A stretch of DNA of 37,575 nucleotides, taken from the NCBI GenBank assembly GCA_030248135.1, contig JASANC010004487.1, positions 1 to 37,575 of the forward strand. The letters are read 5' to 3'. A program made the translations under genes and the position numbers. The notes beneath the pieces were generated by a model. It made no database searches, was not told where the DNA came from, and saw nothing but the letters and a program-made list of their open reading frames with translations. The DNA is from Theristus sp. LFF4_11. Its lineage: Eukaryota; Nematoda; Chromadorea; Monhysterida; Xyalidae. Shown in pieces: positions 30,583 to 37,575 of this stretch; within the stretch, counting starts at the first letter, position 1, and every line of letters starts with the position of its first letter.

Positions 30583-32066
30583 TTTTTGCTCTTCTATTCC
30601 TTTTAAAACGCTTCAAATTTGAAAAAAACCGCTTTTTGAAAACCTGTAAAAAGCAAGTAAAATCAAGATTCTTGGAAACAGATGGCAATGGAATATGGCA
30701 TTGCAATAATTCTAAATATTTAATGAATGAATCAAAAATCCCCCCAGGCCCCCTGGAACAACTATGGTGCCACCGACTTGCCGTCTCACGTTTTCGGCAG
30801 CTCAGCCCTGCTTCGCAAACCTTCATCGTTCGAAGGTTTGAGCTTCACCTCACCATGATACGGCAGATCTAAAAAACATGAATTCAGCAAAATCGAGCAA
30901 AACATGTGGAACGAAAACATAAAAACAACACTGTCCGTGGCGTTGCTTGCGACGCGATGTTGACCGTTGACCAGATCAGGAAACAACGATAGGCCGCATT
31001 CGCATCGCAGTCATTCAGCTTGCCTTGATCAACGTATCACTGTATTCATTTCGCGATGACGACGGCGTGTCATGTTTCACGTTCACAGCGATTCAGTTTT
31101 TGGTCACTTTAGCTCAGTTTTTTTTTTGAATATTTGAAGTGAAGTTTCACCATAAACTTTCCTGCCTGCAACAAATAATCCAAACTAATCTCATCTCAGC
31201 CCTTAATTTTGCTGGTGATAAATGGTTTGAAAAAATGAATTGCTGTTCTATTCTAATCCACTATCACAGCGGTCTATCTAAAAACTGAATCTGCAAAAAA
31301 GCGGAAAATGTGAATATCAATGAGTTTTTTATCTCGTTTCTGTTGATTTTGTTTTGTTTGTTCCTTTATTGTAGTCGTTATGGTACATCTGTCTAATGTT
31401 CAGGTGTGCGGTGCGTGCGGGCACTGCACGCAGCCAACGGTACGGTACGTGCGATGCGATGATCATGATCCCGTTTAGACTATTAGGATACCGTTCCCGG
31501 ATCGTTCTGAAAATAGTCTAGATGAACTCAGCTCGACGAGACGCTTCGAACGAACCTAACTTGTAAAAAAAAAATTTTTTTTTAATTTTTTTTTTAATTA
31601 AAAAAAAAATCCGGATTTTTTTCCCCCTAACCCTACCCCCCACCCCCCCCCATGATAATTTTTCGCTTAAATTTTGAAGGAAAAACGCTAAATTTTGCTG
31701 CAAAATCGTTGAAATTACAATGAAGATGGTCAAGTTATCATATATTCAGCTTATATTATGGACTTTATAGACAAAAAATCATGATTTTCGAAAAAAAATT
31801 TAGGGTGTGCAGAAAATTTTGGGGGGGGGGGTGTCCGCCAGACAAAATTTCATGGGGGGGGGGGGGGGGGGGGTGGGGGCCAAAGTTTCGGGGGGGGGGG
31901 GTACGATGGGGGGGGGGGGTGCCCCGTGTAGAGGGGGGGGGGGAGCGTGGCACGGTGCCCCCCCCCACCCCCCCCCCACCCGACGGTATAGGGTGCTCTG
32001 GGGGGTGTATCCTCGACAACCTCTGTTTCGAACCCGAATACATTGAACAGAGTTGGTTCATGAATA
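30583..32066. other. Head-to-head promoter region of FAF2-like and UCHL5 genes
   Basis: It separates two divergent starts. The first kilobase is A/T-rich without features I can name. From about 31560 an A/T run with CCCCCTAACCCTACCCCCCA leads into a partial G-rich element that ends about 60 bp before the UCHL5 start codon. Confidence 0.5.
31636..32007. mobile_element. 3' part of the G-rich hAT-like element, copy 3
   Basis: The A/T core (ACGCTAAATTTTGCTGCAAA through TTATGGACTTTATAGACAAA) is nearly identical to that in copy 1. The G-tract block GTGTCCGCCAGACAAAATTT and the ending GACGGTATAGGGTGCTCTGG also align. Both terminal repeats are missing. Positions 31560-31635 are related A/T-rich repeat. 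Confidence 0.85.
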
Positions 32067-34802
32067 ATGTCGAACACTGCAGGCAACTGGTGTTTGATCG
32101 AAAGTGATCCTGGCGTTTTCACCGAACTCATCCGTGGCTTTGGTTTGTTTATTTTTACAGACTCATTGTTGTTTTAGGGGGCCGGGGCGCCCGTTTTGGT
32201 TTTGCCTTTGCAAATTTTGCTTGGAAATTTCAGGCTGCGAAGGCGTACAAGTGGAGGAGTTGTACACTTTGGACGAAAGTGCGTTTGAGAACCTCAGGTA
32301 AATACAAACATGTTCCGTGTTGTCGTTGAAACGGGCAACCAAAATCACAGTTTTCTGCCATTGAGCGTGTTTGCATGCTCATTGCAGGCCAGTACACGGA
32401 CTGATCTTTTTGTTCAAGTGGCGACCGGGTGACGAGCCGTCTGGCTCTATTGTGCACGACGACAACATCTACTTCGCACAGCAGGTCTGTCTGGTATCAC
32501 TTTGTTGCAGAATACAGGGTATTGCGAAACTTTGAATTACAGCCAGAAAAATCTTTCGAGTGCTTTGTATTTTGTGAAAAAAGCGACAGGTTGAAACAAA
32601 CATATTGTACCGTCACATTTGGTTGATTTTCCGTGTGTTTTATTGCAAAAGCTTCTGAAAAAAACCACCGCTCCATCCAATGCAATGAAGAGTGGTTTCA
32701 TTCAACCTCTTCGCAATTTGCAGAATGTCGCTAGTTTTTTGCAGTATCGTAAATACGGCAATGTTCTGTCTGGCCGTTTCGTTTTTACGATCGGTTAATC
32801 AATAAAATCGACCAACCGATCGTTTCGTTGCAGAAACCGCCTATCAAACGTTTCTGTGATTATTCATCGTTTTTGCAGGTGATCCAAAACGCCTGTGCGA
32901 CGCAAGCACTCGTGAATCTGCTGCTCAACTGTTCGCATGCGGATGTAAGTTTCGCAACGCGCTTCAATCTGACCGTGAATTGCTTGGTTTTCCTTGTTTG
33001 TTTTACCTTTGATTCGGACGAACTGACGCATTTTGATGTTTTTCATTCAGGTGCGCATCGGGCAAGTGCTCGCTGAGTTGCGCGAGTTTACTCTCGGCTT
33101 CCAACCGCCGGTAAAGTCGACCGTTGAACCGGAATGATCGTTTTTGCCTAATGAAACTGCACACACCACCATCTACATTTTGCAGGACCGAGGCCTGTGT
33201 CTGTCGAACAGCGAAGCGCTGCGCAACGTGCACAACAGCTTTGCCAGGCAAACTGTGTTCGAACTCGACCAGGCGCACGCGTTAGTACTGTAGATTTGTT
33301 CAAAGGTGCACGGCAGAAATGACGTCATTTGCTGTAAACGGGTGTCTGTCACACGTACAGACTCCGAAATATCAGTGTGACTCATCGTATTTTTTCACTT
33401 GAAGGAATCCGCCAAACTGGGAAGCGAATACATTCAGTCAGTCAGCACGTGCAACTGTTGATTGCCTGTTTGGTGATTGCTTGCAGGCAAGACAAAGACG
33501 ACAACTACCACTTCGTGACGTACATGCCCATCAACGGTCATGTTTACGAGCTCGATGGTCTGCTGCCGGGGCCGGTGAGACTCGCGAAAATTGAAAACGC
33601 ACAGACGGACTGGCTGTCGATTGTTCGGCCAATCATTGAGCAGCGGATACAAAAGTAAGTCAAACAAAGGAGCATATCTCAGACATGTTTGTTCTGTGGA
33701 ACACTGCCATGTTCATAATTCCGCTGGTCTGAAGAACGATACACGCTGCTGTTTCTGCGAAATCTTTTAATACTCGTCATTCTTGCACTTTTTTAGGTAC
33801 AGCGAGGGCGAGATCCACTTCAATCTGATGGCCGTGATCACGGACCGCAAGAAGAAATACAACGCGCAAATCGCGGAGCTCACGCAGGTTGGCTGGCGAG
33901 CGTGCAACGTTGTTGTGCTTTTCTTTGGTGGCTCAGTAGTAGTACGATTTTGTGCTCAAATAAAAGTCAAAGTTGCAGTAAGTACCTCCCTGTAGCACAA
34001 CGCGGTGGGTGGCTTGCCGTCGAATCATGACACTGATTGTGTTTCCATGTGTGCAAGTCGCAGAACCAAAAAGAACAAAATTCATCAGCGCGGTGCCGCA
34101 TATGGAGAAGCACCCCAGCCAGCAGCGGTCAGATTGTGCGTGCGTTCACTAGTCTGCATTGCAGCGAGTCGCGTCTGACCCATCGCTGACGTGCGAGATC
34201 GAGCGCCTGCGAATGCTGATCGCCGCTGAGGAGGAGCGTCAGCAGACGTTCCGAGTGGAGAACGCACGTCGCCGCCACAACTACGTGCCGTTCATCGTAG
34301 AGCTGCTCAGGTGTCTCGCGAAGGAGGGCAAACTCGTGAAACTCGTCCAACAGGTACACAAACACGCAGTTGTCGTCGCACGACCGCGCTTGTTTTGCGT
34401 AGACTTTCAGCTTGAAGACCCGTTCATACTGGCGCATGCGAATGGACACGTCACGTCAGCGCTCGTGTTTTAGCATAATGCCATCCATGGCGATGTGCCT
34501 TTGACGTGTGTTAGCATGCGTCAGTAGTATGGACAATCGTTGAATGTCGGCTGATAAGCATGAGCACTAGCCGGCTAATTTTAGTGGGTCGCATCAGTGG
34601 GCAATCATTCATTATGCAACCAGCGAGTTTTTGAAACCCTATGTGCTTGTTATGTTTGTTTTTAACCGTGGTCAAACAAACAACAAACATCCTTGCGTTC
34701 ACTCCTGGACTTTGTTTTCAGGCCGAAGAGAAAGCAAAACAGAAAGAAGCCAATGAAAAGAAGGAGCCAAACGTGGCCACGGTGAAACAGATCACCAGTT
34801 GA
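32067..34802 (+). CDS. UCHL5: Ubiquitin C-terminal hydrolase UCHL5/UCH37 (10 exons, ~328 aa)
   Basis: Exons: 32067-32142, 32234-32297, 32388-32484, 32879-32944, 33051-33110, 33186-33280, 33487-33654, 33797-33887, 34165-34353, 34722-34802; all phases agree and the length matches the human enzyme (329 aa). A cysteine protease that trims ubiquitin chains on the 19S proteasome (via RPN13) and in INO80. Visible: start MSNTAGNWCLIESDPGVFTE, oxyanion Gln79, catalytic Cys85 in QNACATQA, His161 in YHFVTYMP, Asp176 in YELDGL, and RPIIEQRIQKYSEGEIHFNL. The C-terminal ULD region reads RRRHNYVPFIVELLR, followed by a Lys/Glu tail (AEEKAKQKEANEKKEP). The catalytic triad is intact, so it should be active. 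The start ATG is fixed by alignment of the first ten residues. Confidence 0.97.
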
Positions 34803-35498
34803 ATACTGAGATCTTGCGTTCAATCAAACAAAAGTATCCAGCGCCACAGAACCTGGCTGAGACTACGAATCACCTAGTAATCTCGTATTGTTTGAATTGT
34901 TTTTTCAGTTTTTTTCAATAGTTGTCATTTCAGTCTTCAACCAAAACCGGTTGTTTGTTCACTTGATCGTCTGTTTTTGTTTCAATAGCTTGATGTTTGT
35001 TATTCAATATGCGGGTTGTCTGATATTATAAAATCTGGTTGGATTGCTTTGAGATCTTGCGGTTGTAAAACCAAACGATAAAAGTTGGCCACGTTTGCAT
35101 GTTGACGTGTGGAAATCAGCAAAATTGTTGACAGGATTTAAAAAACCTGTGTCCGTGTACCTACCTAATTTTTCTGCCACAACAGATAAACTGGGTGTGA
35201 ACCAATCGAGCCACCGTATGTTTGTTGAAAAAAACATGTCACTTTTTTCGCAGACTACGGAGCTTGCGAAAGGACAATGAACGAAACCTCAGTGGCAAGA
35301 AAAAAAATTACAAGAAACAGTGTTTGATTTTAAAACTTTCAAATTACTCGTTCTTATTGCTACTCAAAAGTTTCGCATGCTCTGTTCTACGAAAACAACC
35401 GTCAGGTTTAAACAAACATACAATGTGCTTAACTCGGTTCCAGCTTTCATGACCGTTTCTGTTGACCATAACCAGTTTCAGCATCAGTGTTGTGCGCC
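34803..35498. other. Spacer between UCHL5 and the SMYD-like gene
   Basis: A/T-rich. One or more upstream exons of the SMYD-like gene, encoding the first SET strand (GRG motif), are expected here, but I could not identify them with confidence. Confidence 0.4.
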
Positions 35499-37224
35499 AT
35501 GTGCGACAGTGGCGCGTGTCTCCGAGAAGCGCGTCCCCTGGCGTGGGTGTTGTCCAGTGCCCACTTGTGCGAGCACTGCTCAGCGTGTGCCACTGCTGGT
35601 GCCAGTCTGCTGCGGTGTGCCGCGTGCAAGACCGTGCATTACTGCGGCAGCAAATGTCGCAAGGCCGACTGGCCAATGCACAAGGCCGAGTGCGTGCGGA
35701 TGGCGCACAATGGTATGCCGTTTAGATCACCGGTGTCTGTTTGAAACAAGCACCAGTCACGTTCTGACTATGCCGTGCAAACACACTGGCACACCGCTAT
35801 TGTTTTTTGTGACTGTGACATTCGGTTGTTGCATTAAGTAAGGCACACTCCATTGTCCATTCGCACACATGAACTTCACGAGCACTGGTTTTATACCGCT
35901 GACTGGTTTGTCTGCGTTTAGTCTGCATGCTTTCGGACACACGGCTGCTGTTTTTTTGTCAAGCGGTTGCAGTGAGCCAGCGCTTTCACGTTCTTGCGCC
36001 GTGCCACATTGTTGCGTCACTTTTGCGGCAATGGACAACACCAACAACCGCGTGTCGACCTGATTTTCCTTTTGCACTGCGGTGACTGTCATGTTGCATC
36101 ATTGGCAGGTGTCCCCTCTGACGACGTGCGCTTGGTGTGCCGTCTGCTTGATTTGTTCCGCCAGGCGCCCGCACGAATGTACACGAGGACACACGGACGT
36201 GCGTTCGTGCATTTGCAATGGCACAAGGAGACGCTGACGCACGCGCACGAGCGGCACGCGCTGGCACAGTGGATGGCACAGTTCAGGGCACACTTGCGCA
36301 CGGACACTGACCCGCTGGCACACGTCTGTCGTTGGTGCAGACACCTGAGTGATTGCTATCTTGCCGCAGTTCACAGTAACTTCTTAAAAAAACTACGTTT
36401 TGCGCCACCCGCTGGTGATTTGACGGTAGTAATGAGCAGCAGTGATTTTGGTTGTTGTTGAGCAGCACAGTCCATCGTAAGATGAAAAGTGGCTGGTGAA
36501 CACACTCTGGTGCTCTGCGGTTTTGCATCCCCAGCCTCAATGCCTAAATGGTGCACAGCACTCACCCTATCGGATATCCCACTCTTGCGCACAAGCCAGC
36601 AATAGAAGTAAAGATGAGCGTGCACTGTTCTTCAGCAAATGCCACTTTCGTTGTCCAGACTCACCCGTTGTCGGTGATCGAGACTCACCTCAAGTGTCGT
36701 TACAACGCGTTGGCCGTGCTGAATGCGCGTTTCAGTGCGATCGGGCTCGGCCTCTACGTGGCGCACAGCCGCTTCGACCACAGTTGCCAGCCGAACGGCA
36801 GAATTGTCCGTCTGGCACAGTGCACGTTCTGCTTGCGAATTCATCTTTTACGTTATATTTCACGTCTCGATGATTGATTGAGCAGTTGAAATTTTCGCCT
36901 GTTTTGAGTTTTTTTCGTTATTGCTTCGGACCATCGGAATGATTTCGGGAAGGGGAAAAGTTTTCTAAACATTCAGCCTGGCTGACGCTGTTGTTTCGTT
37001 GTCGCAGGTGTTCCGTGGCGTCGAGGCGGTCTATTTGCCGATCACGAGCCATGCGCTGCCAGCGGCAGACTGGCGCCAAACATGCACGCATTCGTATGTG
37101 CACAATCTGCGACGCACCGAACAAAGACGCACGGAGTTGATGAACGCGTACTCGTTCTGGTGCGAGTGCATGGCCTGCAGTGACACACTGCGCGAGGCAC
37201 GCATGAATGCTGCTGTGTGCCAGT
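35499..37224 (+). CDS. SMYD-type SET/MYND lysine methyltransferase, partial (runs past the recognised exons)
   Basis: Exons seen: about 35499-35712, 36109-36375, 36636-36805, 37008-37224; phases agree (1, 1, 0). The first carries a complete MYND zinc finger: CEHC, CAAC, YCGSKC and HKAEC supply all eight ligands. The SET core follows: LKCRYNALAVLNARFSAIGL, then RFDHSCQPN (the S-adenosylmethionine/catalytic NHSC-type motif), IVFRGVEAVYLPI, SYVHNL, TEQRRTEL and the post-SET cysteines FWCECMAC. SMYD proteins methylate lysines on histones and cytoplasmic proteins. The segment between strand and SYV reads ADWRQT instead of GEEL. The N-terminal GRG strand and C-terminal TPR-like domain are not seen; the former needs an upstream exon, and the latter may lie beyond the window. 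The final donor is taken as GTAAGC at 37225. No exon is supported from there to the end. Confidence 0.9.
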
Positions 37225-37575
37225 GTAAGCCACTCACAACTGAAGTTGAGCATGCTGATTGGCTTGCACTGTTGGCGATGTGCTCAATCCAGCTAAGCAC
37301 AATGTTGCTTGGCAAAAAAAAATGTTCGTGCGGCAGTTGTGCACGTCGTCTTTTTTCGTGTCTCGGAATTGCACAGCTGCAAACCCATTGATACTCCGCC
37401 CTGCGCGCGCACTTGTGTACTGTAGACTGGTATCATGTGTGTGTTTGTTCCTAACTTTGCAACACGATCAAAAAATGGTGTTCTGCCGTGAGGTGGTCAT
37501 GTCCAACATTGATAGCAAAAGCCAAGGTCATGATTGAATAAAGTAAGTTGTGCATTTGCACTGCAGACTGCAGCG

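Noticed and set aside
28134..31500. CCTATTAGTCTAAAC at 28153 and its near inverse at 31477 as ends of a 3.3-kb transposon
   Set aside because: The match is only about 15 bp with a mismatch, no target duplication is visible, and the interval holds the FAF2-like exons.

Overview
The window is metazoan nuclear DNA with intron-rich genes. It is probably from a nematode or close relative. Two things suggest this: a compact major-sperm-protein (MSP) domain gene, and an intronic run of the nematode telomere unit TTAGGC (as GCCTAA). Neither is decisive. I rebuilt nine genes exon by exon from splice signals, reading-phase agreement and family motifs.

Layout, left to right. 1-150: A/T- and G-rich repeat debris. 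716-2103 (+): MSP-domain protein. 2143-5317 (+): complete 12-exon hexokinase whose catalytic-base codon reads Asn. 7100-11031 (+): ionotropic glutamate receptor with no amino-terminal domain. 12445-13669 (-): DPM2, a subunit of dolichol-phosphate-mannose synthase. 15885-16744 (+) and 17484-19905 (+): two unrecognised basic, low-complexity proteins, both starting with an N-myristoylation-like Met-Gly. 20643-23894 (-): RPAP2/Rtr1, the RNA polymerase II CTD phosphatase/assembly factor. 23895-29000: repeat-dominated. 29030-30582 (-): 5' part of a FAF2/UBXD8-like gene (UBA-like and UAS domains) whose 3' half I cannot find. 32067-34802 (+): complete UCHL5/UCH37, the proteasomal deubiquitinase. 35499-37224 and beyond (+): SMYD-type SET/MYND methyltransferase, cut by the window end.

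The genes do not form one pathway. FAF2 and UCHL5 lie head to head and both act in ubiquitin/proteasome biology, but nothing shows this is more than chance. The MSP stop and hexokinase start are only 39 bp apart, with a splice acceptor between them, which would suit an operon with trans-splicing.

The most novel material is mobile DNA. (1) A 572-bp G-tract-filled element at 22952-23523 has inverted ends CAGTACCGTGGGC and a perfect 8-bp target duplication, as in hAT transposons; partial copies lie at 24909-25101 and 31636-32007. (2) A 2128-bp palindrome at 25136-27263 is built from 38-bp and exactly 142-bp repeats and flanked by a 10-bp duplication; its empty site survives in a tandem copy next to it. 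(3) A Tc1/mariner-like MITE family carries paired CACGTG motifs (four copies). (4) A tRNA-derived SINE has a 7-bp target duplication. Several introns appear to use GC instead of GT donors.
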